DNA of 64,000 nt from Acheta domesticus. Taxonomy: Eukaryota > Arthropoda > Insecta > Orthoptera > Gryllidae. Location of the stretch: contig JAHLJT010000631.1 in assembly GCA_031308135.1 (NCBI GenBank), positions 228,370,636 through 228,434,635 of the forward strand. The letters run 5' to 3'. A program made the translations under genes and the position numbers. The first letter of the stretch is position 1. Each line of letters opens with the position of its first letter. This document shows positions 12,643 through 22,555 of the stretch, in pieces. The notes beneath the pieces were generated by a model. It worked only from the letters and a program-made list of their open reading frames with translations. It did no database searches and was not told the origin of the DNA.

Positions 12643-12880
12643 CACTACATCACGACTAAAGATGTTATGAGTCGTCTGAATATAAAATCTACTCCAGGTT
12701 GCAACCAGCTACCTAAGGAGTAGAACTAGGGACTAGTCGGTGCCTCTACAATACTTTTGCGCAAAATGTGAGCTATTCCAAATAAAGCTATTTCTTGCAC
12801 TTCCCAGTCTTTGAATTACCTGGGAGTTTAGACAAGTTTCTTACTCAAATTTTGCGGAACAGATCCCAGAGCTCCGATAA

Positions 12881-13990
12881 CTACCGGGACGACCTGTGCT
12901 TTTCGCTCCACATTCGGCTGAACTCGATTTCCAAACTCTTGTATTTAAGACGTTTCTCTGCCTCCTTGTTAACGACGTTTTGATCGCAAGGTACAGCAAC
13001 ATCCACAAGTAAACACGATTTGTTCTCCAAATCCCGGATGACTATATCCGGTTTGTTTGCTGCTAGCATGCGATCAGTTTGAATTTGTTGGTCGTACAAT
13101 ATCGTACACAATCCAACAGACGTCACCGGTTTCGGTGAGTGTTCGTACCACTTGGGGCATGTGTTCGGAACTTCGAGGGCGGTACAGATCTGCCAGTGGA
13201 GGTAGCTACACACCCTGTCGTGTCTTTTCAAGTATTCTGTCTTTGCTAGGATTGGACAAGCTGAGACAATATGATCGATGGTTTCTACGTGTTCCTGACA
13301 AATGCGGCATTTATCATCTTGGGAAATTTTGAGAACAGCTTTATCATAATGTCGTGCTCTCAAGGCCTGATCTTGAGCAGCTATTACAAGTGCCTCCGAT
13401 TCTGGCTTCATTCTTCCCTTTTTAAGCCACATAAATGATTGATCTTTATTGATCTGCACCTTGTCGATTCGTTTCAAATATTGTCCGTGGAGTGGTTTGT
13501 CTCTCCACGATTTCTTTAACATTTTTTGTGTCTCAAATTTCATGTTAAGTAGCATCAGAAGTTCAGTGTCTCTGTCATTCTGGGTGTCTTGCACAGTCTT
13601 GTTCGCAATGCTTCTTGCTACACTTACAATGCCTCTGTTTTCCATTCTTAGGTCAGATTTCATGACCTGCCTCATTAGTGGGTCATCTTGATGGCTGACT
13701 ACATACTTTCCCATCCCAGTTATTGCACTGTGCCAGAAGGCTTCAATTTGTCTCAGGCCTCTTCCTCCTTCCTTATGTGACACATAAAATCTATGTACAT
13801 CAGCCCGGGGGTGGGCAACATGATGCATTGTAAGCAGTTTTCTGTTTTTTCGATCCATGATGCGAATTTCCTGTTCAGTCCAGTCTACTAGTCCGAAACT
13901 GTATTCGGCTGCAGGCACCGCCAAACTACCTATTGCTGATGTTTCATTCCTTGAGTTCAGAGCGGACTGTAGGACAAGTCTCCTTGCCAA
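12881..13990 (-). pseudogene. R4/Dong-type ORF, C-terminal part: zinc knuckle and RLE nuclease
   Basis: 369 codons. The early part (LNSRNETSAIGSLAVPAAEYSFG) follows the RT thumb region. DDKCRICQEHVETIDHIVSAC is the zinc knuckle (CxxC..H..C). [24 protein letters not shown] is the restriction-like endonuclease core, with the PD...D pattern and a lysine-containing loop. The nuclease would nick target DNA to prime reverse transcription. Relative to the fragments at 28801-28983 and 45224-45595, which read MWGVKAQVV, this copy has lost one base at the MWSEK position near 12900-12910 and stops prematurely. It is joined to the RT piece by a frameshift near 13985. Confidence 0.75.
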
Positions 13991-14171
13991 TTCTCTCTTT
14001 CATTGTGTCGTTCGAGATGGTCTCACATTCTTCAATGCCCAGATATTTGTAAGTTTTACTTGGTTCAAGATCTTGAATCACAGTGTGTCTATCAACTTCA
14101 ATGTTCTCGGACGTGGTCATTTTTCCTCTTTTTAAGTTGACTTTTGCACACTTATCAAGACCAAACATCAT
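13944..14171 (-). pseudogene. R4/Dong-type ORF, middle piece after the YMDD box
   Basis: 75 codons that bridge the RT piece and the C-terminal piece in a third frame. DICMMFGLDKCAKVNLKRGK followed by LEPSKTYKYLGIEE is the conserved palm-to-thumb segment seen after the catalytic box in R4-type enzymes. A parallel segment, [15 protein letters not shown], is in the second element at 28123-28407. The frame change into this piece is explained by loss of one A in the aaaac run near 14205. Confidence 0.7.
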
Positions 14172-15670
14172 GCAGATGTCATTGCTAAAATCATTGATGA
14201 CAGACAGTTTTGGGAGAGAATTGCTTCATTTTTAGCAAACACTTGAAGATCATCCATGTAAAATAAATGTGATACAGGCCTTTCATCACCATGGAGCTTG
14301 TAACCAAAGTCAGTGTGCGACAGCTGTCTCGATAGAGGAATCAAACTAATGCAAAACAGCGGAGGGGATAGTGAATCTCCTTGAAAAATTCCCCTGTTAA
14401 TCTGAATACTTCTGGTTTCTACTACTCCCTTTCCGCTGTGGATTAGTAACCTGGTGCTCCACGACTTCATACTAGCCTTACAAAACTCAACAAGTCTAGG
14501 ATGAAATCGATAGATCTCCAGAGTCTTCAAAATCCAATCGTGTGGTACACTCTCAAAGGCCTTCTGGTAGTCAATCCAAGCCATGATTAAATTTCGTTTT
14601 CGATTTTTTACAACATTCAAAATTATTTTATTCAGAAGCAAGATTTCCTTACAGCCATAGGAACCTTTACGACATCCTTTCTGTTCAACTGGCAACAGAT
14701 GGTTCTTCTCTAGGTGCCTATACATTTTGTCGACTATGGCTGCAGTTATAAGTTTGTACATTATTGGCAGGCACGTAATTGTCCTGTAGTTCTTCGCCAA
14801 GGAGCTGTCTCCTGCTTTGGGTAGCAAATACGTGATGCCGCGAGTGAGCCATTCGGGGAGTTCCTTAGGGTCTTCTAAGATGTTATTAACAGCCTTTGCT
14901 AGATGAAAATGTAATGCTGTTAATTTTTTAATCCAATAAACCTGGATCTTATCAACCCCAGGGGATTTCCAGTTTCCAATGTTCTTAATTGTTTGGCATA
15001 GGTCCTCTTTCGAGAATTCTTGAACATGTTCCACTGTTTCCATGAGTCCATTGGCAGCATCAACTTCAGATTGGAGCCACGATGCGCCTTTGTTGTAGGA
15101 TCTGGTTTCCTCCCAGATTCCTGACCAAAATGTTTCGACGTCATCTTTTGAAGGAGGGACAGCATTTCCATTCGGTTTTTCAGTCAGACTGCGATAGAAT
15201 CTCTTTGGGTCTGTTTCAAACAACCGGTTCTGTACACGGAAATCTTCTCTACGTTTGCACCGTCTTATTCGTTGAGCCCATGCTTGGATTTTCTCTTTTA
15301 GCTTTTCAGCTACCATTAGCCTTGTTGTGTCATTGTCAATTAGGTATTTTTGTTCAACGTGAAGTATTTTTTGTTGAACTTTATACGTGTGGTTTGACTT
15401 AGATGATTCCTCGGCTAGGAGTGATATTTCACGCCGTGTGTCCGCTATCCGTTTCATAATTCTTTTCATCCATGGAGGTACGGAGCTTTTTACTCTGTCT
15501 GGCTGTCGGCCATCGGTGTTCTTGGCTGGCCCCAAGATTATCTGAGATACTAGATATCCAGTTGCATACACGATGTGATCGATTTCAGTAATATCTAGAT
15601 CTCTACTTGAGGTCTGTACAACCTCATTTAAGACAAAATTCGCTGTTTCTATCACTCTTAGCTTTAGCAT
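14168..15670 (-). pseudogene. R4/Dong-type reverse transcriptase core
   Basis: 500 codons. The order of RT motifs is clear: WKSPGVDKIQVYWIKKL (motif 1 region), WLTRGITYLLPKAGD, KNYRTITCLPIMYKL, EQKGCRKGSYGCKEILLLNK, AWIDYQKAFESVPHDWI (motif A with its aspartate), RGIFQGDSLSPPLFCISL (motif B) and HLFYMDDLQVFAKN (motif C with catalytic DD). The N-terminal ~170 residues are basic and helical, as in relatives. The three catalytic aspartates are intact although the ORF as a whole is broken downstream and upstream. It would copy the element RNA at a nicked TAA-repeat target. Confidence 0.85.
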
Positions 15671-15754
15671 TTTCGTAAATTCTCCTCAACGGTGCACGAG
15701 ATTCGAATGGAAGTAGACGAATTCGTTCTATCTCGCGTCGGAGGAGGTCCCGCA

Positions 15755-16344
15755 TCATGTCCTTATCGTGTGACTCGTGGCCAGATGTATTTTCACCACT
15801 GACGGATGTTTCATTTGGAAGAGATGAACCTTCAAGGGACCATCGTTTTCAGGGATATTAGATGGTTCTAAATGTTCGTCATGTGGATCGTTTGATCGAA
15901 GAACATAATCCTCGTTTCTCTGGATGTCTGCAAGTTGTTCTGCTGTGAATTTTCCACTGCTGAGTATGTATCGTCGTTGACTGGCAAGCTTATTTGAGTA
16001 TAGGGTAGGTCTCATATCTGTGTTTCTCTCTCTCTATATATCTTAAAGGCTTCTATTTCTGGGCCCCCATTTTTCGCTTTTGCTTAGTAGAAGCACCACA
16101 TCACTTCCTTTAATTCATCCCGTGTCCATCTCTGACGATGGCTTCGAGTTACTGCCGGGTCTGGGTCCCTGGGACTAACATCCGTGGGATGACCAGATGT
16201 CGACAAGGTGACATTAACTCGGTTTCTGAGCAGGTATGGGACATTGGTAGAACAAGGCACGTTAAGGTTCATTACATTGCTTGTTCTATCCATTTTGCTC
16301 ATTGGTTTGAATTGAAGATTCGCAGGACGCAAGTTCGAGTTCAC
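15755..16344 (-). pseudogene. R4/Dong-type ORF, N-terminal pieces with Myb-like motif
   Basis: Two frames. The first (16344-16084) ends with RQRWTRDELKEVMWCFY, matching the start of the Myb-like DNA-binding motif at the N terminus of R4/Dong proteins. It then hits a stop. The second (16015-15755) gives KLASQRRYILSSGKFTAEQL, followed by an acidic linker. The intervening 16016-16083 has lost its frame. In the family this region binds target DNA. The GC-rich stretch 16345-16800 upstream is the 5' untranslated region. Confidence 0.6.
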
Positions 16345-16799
16345 AGATCACACTTAACCCTCGGGTTGTTTCCTGCCATTCTTTACTGCGACCCACAGTG
16401 GCCTCGGGGCACCCCCCGCAGGGCCCAGCAAGGGGTCCCTCCGATCGCCAGTCGGCATTACTAAACCCTACGGGATTTTCACTGACTGCTGAAGGCAGCC
16501 TCCTTCGCTGGCTAATGCAAGGTTCGGGCCTCCACTCTAATCAGTGGCCTGGTGTGCCAACCCAGTTTCTCTCTTGTACCCTCCATTGGCCGGGAAGTCC
16601 AAAGGTTCATGATCCTTCCCTCTCTACTTACTTCCCACTCTCCTAAAAATGGAGTACTTCTTCGTCGGACCCCTCACCTTCAACCTATTCAGCAAGGGAG
16701 GCCCTACCAGTAGCTAGGCTACCACTGACATAGCTCTCAGGCTCATGGGGGTACTGAAGCTCCACCACCAACTGCAATGTCGTGTACTCCCTAGGTGGA

Positions 16800-16800
<1 letters not shown>

Positions 16801-16850
<50 letters not shown>

Positions 16851-16851
16851 T
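16801..16851. repeat. (TTA)n microsatellite at the 5' junction of the R4/Dong-like LINE
   Basis: About 50 bp of pure tta/att repeats immediately beyond the element's 5' boundary ccctaggtggag. Confidence 0.9.
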
Positions 16852-17339
16852 CATTAATCTTACGTACCGAACGACATAAACAATATTTAGACGGAGTTTT
16901 TACTTTCCATATTGTACTTTTCTGCTGTACTTTTGTAGAGTTGTTCTTTTCGTGCGATGTAATTGCAAGATTTCATCTAGTTCAAATTTATTTGCGAATC
17001 GATCCTACACAGGCATTACACTGGACAAAAATTTTAATTTTTTTTCTTTCTGGACGACAGTAAGTGATTTTTACAGACAATGGAATGCTGAAGCTTTATA
17101 TGCCAGCATGTTTTGTCTTAATCGGTAGGTATAGCTTTCGGGAAACTGACAACTACCTCTGTGATTTACACAATTCAGGCGAATCATGGTAATATAAAAG
17201 TACATATTATAGAATACTTACACTACTTGAAGGATCTCTCTTCCGTTTGTGTGATGAGAATGAGGAAATATTTATCATCATAATTGTAGTTCTAGGAATA
17301 CCCCAAAAAACTTGAATTTTTCCAATTTTCAAAAATCAA
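16852..17339. other. AT-rich intergenic DNA
   Basis: No gene or named repeat recognised. A lower-complexity trail continues from the microsatellite. Confidence 0.4.
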
Positions 17340-17660
17340 ACATTTTACTGAAGACGATTGATTGATTGTTCGTAATTCCAGGCGCGTCAGCTACAGAGAC
17401 CATTAGTCCCATAAGTGTAGTGCGTGTTTTTATCGGAAGGTGGCTGTGATTTTTCCTCGCTGGATGCCGAGATCCGGCGCCCCAGCCAGGACAAGCTCCC
17501 GACTGATCTCCCAAAATGTGTGGTAGTGAAGTGTATGTTAGTGTGTGTGTGTAAGATGAGGATAGGGAAGGAAGAGGAAGGAAAGATTGCGCGCTGTTCG
17601 TGGCCCGTTTGTTAGGGCACTGCTCCGGCATTCACCTGGTGTTGATCGGAACTGAATACG
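17340..17660 (-). repeat. SINE-like dispersed repeat, minus-oriented copy
   Basis: Reads, on the minus strand, as the same sequence as 43080-43300 and 21055-21350: accctaacaaacgggccacg, then cgcgcaatctttcc, cctatcctc, a run of acac, and caggacaagctcccga/ggcg blocks. It is moderately GC-rich against an AT-rich background. The copy at 42845-43325 shows that a pol III B-box (ggttcgagtccc) lies upstream in the full unit, which suggests a tRNA-derived SINE. Confidence 0.55.
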
Positions 17661-18944
17661 TGACGTGCACCATTCTCTGAAGCGTCATATACGCTATCCC
17701 AGGGCAAAATTTAATCAAAATTGTTGGTGGCGATTTTGAGAAAAAAATTGTTTAAACAAAATTAAAAATTGCCTATAATTCACACAAGAGAATACGAGAA
17801 AAGTACTAAAATTTTGGAAAAATTGTACTTGACCTTATTTCAAATGTCAAATCTTTAATAAACAGGTTTCATTAAGAAAAATCTACTCCTGTATTATTTC
17901 TTTTCTTCTGTAGTATACCTTTGTGTTCTGGCTCTCACACGCAACCAATCTTTATAAATGAGGGTTCTAAAGAAATATAATTTCACGGAGACTTGACGAA
18001 TTCCACTTTGACTTTAAAAATATGGATGATTTCTTTTAAAAATCGCATCGAAATATTCATGTAAAATGCAACCCGCATCACATGTCAACCTGCATCCGCA
18101 AATAACTCATAAACAAAGCATTTTAGAGCCTTAAAATGTAAAATTTTGAGGCCAAATGCCTCAAAGAAACGTTTTTCACACCATAATCTACAAGATGAGA
18201 CATTCTCCGAGCCATTCAATTAACTTTTCGGTTCCACGCTTCAATACTATCAAGGCCACCTCAATATTTCAGCCCTTCCTGCTGGTAGCAATTTTTGTGG
18301 CGACACGCTTAGAATGCGACAATCTTTATTTACGTTTTCTGTTAACACCGTAGTTTGTGCAGTGTGACGAGGTTTGTTTGCATAATCATTAATTCAAGAT
18401 TTGCTCTCCAGCAACAACTATAAGTACTATTATAGTTGCTTGATACCTATACCTATGAAGACTGTTTCTTATGCGTGTAGTGAAACTATTCAATTAACGT
18501 TTTTGCATGGTCTATAAGTGCTGCGTACTTAATTGTGGAGTGATGTGGGTGTTCAGTGAAGAGTGAAGACTGTGTTTGTGTTTTACCTGTACCAAAATTT
18601 TCGTTATCATTCGATGAAATTTTCAAGTCAACGGAATCAGACACGTAGCGAAAAGCTAACTCTAAAGGAAGATTGAAAAATTTCTTCAAATGTTGTTTTC
18701 AAAGAAGTATGAATTGTTACAAGAACATCACTCTATAATGTTGAATAAACTTTAATTGAAAATTTGTTTCCAACATCAATTGCATCAATTGCATTGTTAT
18801 TTTGTTTGATATTCTGTAAGTACATTAGTAGTTCCTCTGCTTTATGGAAAGGATAGACAAATGGATAGGGAAAGGGTGGGGTTTAACATGCCAGAGTTCT
18901 CGCACAGGTACGCTAGTATTCTCTATTTTCATAATTATAGTAGT
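17661..18944. other. AT-rich intergenic DNA
   Basis: Degenerate pieces of the dispersed repeat family appear (for example ggcgattttgagaaaaaaattg near 17730). No exon or RNA gene recognised. Confidence 0.4.
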
Positions 18945-19475
18945 AGGAAAACACCGAAAAAATTTAGAATTTTTGCAATTTTCGAAAACTCAGTTTTCAA
19001 CGAATGTGAGACCTGCATCATTCTCTTAAACGTCCTTCACATTATCGTACAAATAATTTAATTAAAAACGATGGAGCCATTTTTTTGAAAATTTTCAAAA
19101 TGTCCCGAGTGTTGCATGTAAAGTACACCCAAAATTAAAATATCGGTTTCAAATTCCAGGGGCCGCGACATCAGTCAGATCGATTGGGGAATGTCAATTT
19201 TCTAGAAAATCGGCGGAACGGTTTAGCGGCTGCGTTGTTCACAAACGGACAGACGTTTTGCCGTCAATCGATTTTTCGGTATCAAGGACTCGCAAATCAT
19301 AGATTATGGCTACATCATGTGTTCTTTTTTCAAATTTATCAATTGAATTTATCCACTTTTACGTTTCTAGGGCCCGGCAATAAGAGCTTTTCTGCCGAAA
19401 ATTCGTCGCTTTATCCCATAACATAACTTTCTTTTCTTAAGAAGTAACTTCTTAAGGCGAGAAAGTAAAAATTAA
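18945..19475 (+). repeat. Dispersed repeat family, partial copy
   Basis: Shares the ordered blocks found at 40740-41390, 48420-48985 and 55075-55680: gaaaacaccgaaaaaattt, ggagccatttttttgaaaattttcaaaatgtcc, catgtaaagtac, acggacagacgttttg, tttttcggtatcaaggac, cccggcaataag, ctgccgaaaattcgtcg, and the end ggcgagaaagtaaaaattaag. No coding capacity. Confidence 0.65.
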
Positions 19476-19789
19476 GCAATGGCACTCTCTAGACAGTTGA
19501 GCACCATTCCTTTGGTTTGCACAACCCTTCCAAGCGATGATTATGTCTTGTTCTTTGGAAGCATAAAAATCAAATCACATGTTACCCTTCCCACGTTCAT
19601 AAATTATAGAAAATGGCCAATGATAAATTATTGTGTTGTTCTTACCACAAAACGATTTTGGCAGGATTTTCGACACTAGCTGGTCATCTATGTCGAATTC
19701 AGCCGCTGTCTGGAGGAGAATTCTAACGACCGGCTGCCCTGATCGGTGGTTTTCCATGGTTTCTGTGATCAACATCAGGCGAATCCCTA

Positions 19790-21057
19790 TGTTCAATCTC
19801 GCGAACAGTCACAAAGAAATTCGCTTTCCCAAAGCGCATCCCCCAAGTTGTCTTTCCTCTGCGCGGCCAAAATTCTTCGGCTGCCCCACCCTCAACTCTC
19901 ACGGCACTAGCACGTCTATACAAAAATATAAAAGTGAAACACAGATGTTCAGGCAACAAAACAATTCTGCGCCGACCACGAACACATCTGCAAGGCAAGT
20001 CGCGCCCGCGCCTGTCTTTCCGCTCCCGTCTCTCAACCGGCGCACCGCTGTTCCCGTGAGAAACGTCCCAAACATCGCTAATGAGATGCAGCCAACGCAG
20101 GCACCGCAAGTGCTGCGCCAAAGTCACGTAACACACTTCAGAAAATAACAACAAATAGCGAGCAACTCTCGCGGCACACTGCGTCTCATTGCATGTCATA
20201 GGCTAGCTGCAAATGCCGCGTGACTCCCCCCTCTGCAATCGGAAACATACGTTTCAGTAAATACAGCAACTTCGCTCCCACGCGCCACTACTCAGTCGAA
20301 CTATTCTATTCAGCAAACTACTACAAACAACTGCAATTTCTTTTGTCAGACTATTCAGTCACTCCCGGTCAAACTACTGCAACTCTCAGTCAAATTTCCA
20401 ATCAACTACTTCAGTCAACTTCAATCAATTGCCGCTCCTCCTGAAACTAAACAGTCAACTATCACGGTCAAACTATTACCGTCAACTTCTACGAGACAAT
20501 CGACTATCATTGACACATTTGACAATACACCGGACGAGTGTCAATACTCGCTCCACTCATCAGACAGCCTGCGAACGAGTCAGCTGTCCTTGCTTTGCCT
20601 ATCAAGGCTCCTGCAACCAATCAGCGCGGCCAGCAGGCCGAGATCTACATTCGGGTCACCCGTGAATCAGCCTTCACCTGGCCAAGACCCTGACGGGCAA
20701 CTCCAGTCAGCCGTGGCGCCATCCTGGCCGCCAGCCGAACCATCTGCAGCCAATCTCAGCCGACGGCATACATCCTCAGCCGTCTGACGTGATTTGGTGT
20801 TTGCTGCACTATCGTCAATCTGTGTATAAATGTAAACTTCAAGAAAGAAGAAACTGTAAAAACATTCATTGGTCCTCCGGCTTATTGCCAAATTACCTAT
20901 TTGTAGTATAACTAACTATTTTCAAGAATTAAATTAAATTCATTCATAAGTGCATTGCCTTTCATTTGCCTCTAAAGAAACAATCCCCTGAAACCCGTTC
21001 TGAACCTGTATGTAGTTGCATTTGCAGCACGGACCTCACCGCGCTGCATCTATAACA
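19790..21057. mobile_element. Solo LTR of an LTR retrotransposon
   Basis: Starts TGTTCAATC and ends CTATAACA, so the termini are TGTT...AACA. It is flanked on both sides by the 5-bp direct repeat CCCTA (19785-19789 and 21058-21062). The interior is GC-richer than the surroundings and non-coding. A TATA-like element at 20825 is followed by AT-rich sequence near 20930 that could hold the polyadenylation region, giving plus orientation. No internal gag or pol region and no second LTR is present, which is the product of LTR-LTR recombination. A 5-bp duplication fits Gypsy, Copia or BEL elements; which one cannot be told. Confidence 0.75.
20825..20831 (+). promoter_or_regulatory. TATA-like box in the solo LTR
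   Basis: tataaat within ctgtgtataaatgtaaac, ~230 bp before the LTR end and preceded by GC-rich sequence. Placement fits a U3/R boundary. It also occurs by chance in AT-rich DNA. Confidence 0.3.
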
Positions 21058-21350
21058 CCCTAACAAACGGGCCACGGACAGCGCACTATCTTTCCTTCCT
21101 CTTCCTTGTCTTATCCTCCTTACTTACTTACACACACTTACTATACCTGCTTCATAGCATTAACTACCACACATTTTGAGAGACCAATCGAGAGCTTAGA
21201 ACTTGTTGTGACGGTGCCCCTCTGGTGGGAGATAGCTGGTGAATTCCTGTCAAGGCGAAGATCACTACCAACTCGTGATACAAAAACAAGCACTTCACTT
21301 ATGGGACCTATGATCTTAGCAGTTGATTCGCTCGGAAACAATCAATGAAA

Positions 21351-22145
21351 ACGAATTGACAATGAAGAATTGAATTCAAACTTACTTTTTCAAGTGATTT
21401 GATATATTACAAAAACTCTGTTTTCACAAATTGAATTATTTTGTTTTACCAGTCATACACGATATGTTTAAAAAGGTGCAATTTCCTATTAATAATAAAC
21501 AAAGATGAATTGAAGGGTTTAGTGAAAAATTTGAACAAGTGACAAAATTTGAGAATTTGATTTTATGTGCTATACACTGGTCTCCGATACCCATAGAACT
21601 CAGGAAATAAGTCAGTTTTTTTCACTCATTTGCGCTGCCATACGTAAATCTTATGTTTGACCAATCTGTAAAAACTGTCAAACAAATAAACGTCTTCTGC
21701 AAATTTTAACAATCTTCGATAAAAAGAACTAAAGCGATTCTGTGGCTTCAATTTAGCACAAACTATCTTATTGTATTTATAAATATTACGTAAATTATAA
21801 TAATTATCTTGCAAATCACGAATTTTTCAGATATCGTAGGCAAATCTCTCTTCCTCAAATTCTTCATCCTTCTTTCTCACCCTCATCGTGATCAGGATGT
21901 TCGCCCAAGTTCCCATGATTCTTTAAGCAGAAGCTAGATGGTCGTCAGTTTTATTTCTTAACAATTTTTTATTGATATGTTATTACTTGTTATTGCCTTC
22001 GATAAGGAGCTCGATACACACTGCAAATGTTGTGTTACATGAATTGAGAGGATCTTGGTTACGAGGGATGTATGAAAACAGTTGAATGATGCTACATGTT
22101 CTTTTATGAGAGGGAAATATGAAGGAATTATGGAAGGTAGAATGA
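21351..22145. other. AT-rich intergenic DNA
   Basis: No gene recognised. Short minus frame 21626-21814 lacks any domain. Confidence 0.4.
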
Positions 22146-22555
22146 ACTAATAGTGCTACAACAGCATATACTTTCTCGCGTTATTGGAAACAGCTACGTA
22201 ATGTTGAAATATTAAGATCTTATCTGTGCTTTTAACATGTCAGCTATTTACTTGAAAACGTCCAATTCCATCATTTTAAACAAAGAACCTATGTTGCAGA
22301 GATATTGCATTAATTTCGGTAGTCAGAAGCAGCAGTCATTTCTTACTTTTACAGTGAAACAAACAAGAATAAATTTGACAGTTACAGTATTTGCAACAAA
22401 TTATGTAGAAGGAAGCAAAGCACTGTTGCTAGCAAAGCGTTGTCAAAACTATGTGCAATTCGTTCGGCATGTATATGCTTGGCAAATATTTTCTTATCAA
22501 TTCTTGACAAAATGTTCCATCTCTATTCAGATGTCAAGGTTTTGTGAGTTAGTCA

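Larger units (their letters stand above)
12642..16800 (-). mobile_element. Near full-length R4/Dong-type LINE, frameshifted
   Basis: A 4.16-kb element whose single ORF, in order, holds a Myb-like N-terminal motif, reverse transcriptase, CCHC-type zinc knuckle and a restriction-like endonuclease. That architecture defines the R2/R4 group of site-specific LINEs. Both ends sit in (TAA)n/(ATT)n runs; Dong elements are known to insert in TAA repeats. The reading frame is broken by at least four shifts: between 16084 and 15755, near 14200, near 13985, and near 12885. Three shorter relatives lie at 26990-28683, 28725-29212 and 45153-45795. Confidence 0.8.
19665..21350 (+). repeat. SINE-like repeat split by a solo LTR
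   Basis: Left part 19665-19789 matches 42970-43090 (cagccgctgtc, cgaccggctgccctgatcgg, tttccatggtttct, caggcgaat). Right part 21058-21350 matches 43095 onward (ccctaacaaacgggccacgg, ctttccttcct). Between them lies the 1268-bp LTR, with a CCCTA duplication on both sides. Closing the gap restores the repeat order. Confidence 0.65.

Noticed and set aside
16782..17063. Frame with a long Ile run
   Set aside because: Translation of the (TTA)n microsatellite.
19633..20199. Overlapping 171- and 158-codon frames
   Set aside because: They cross the boundary between the SINE-like repeat and the solo LTR and show no domain.
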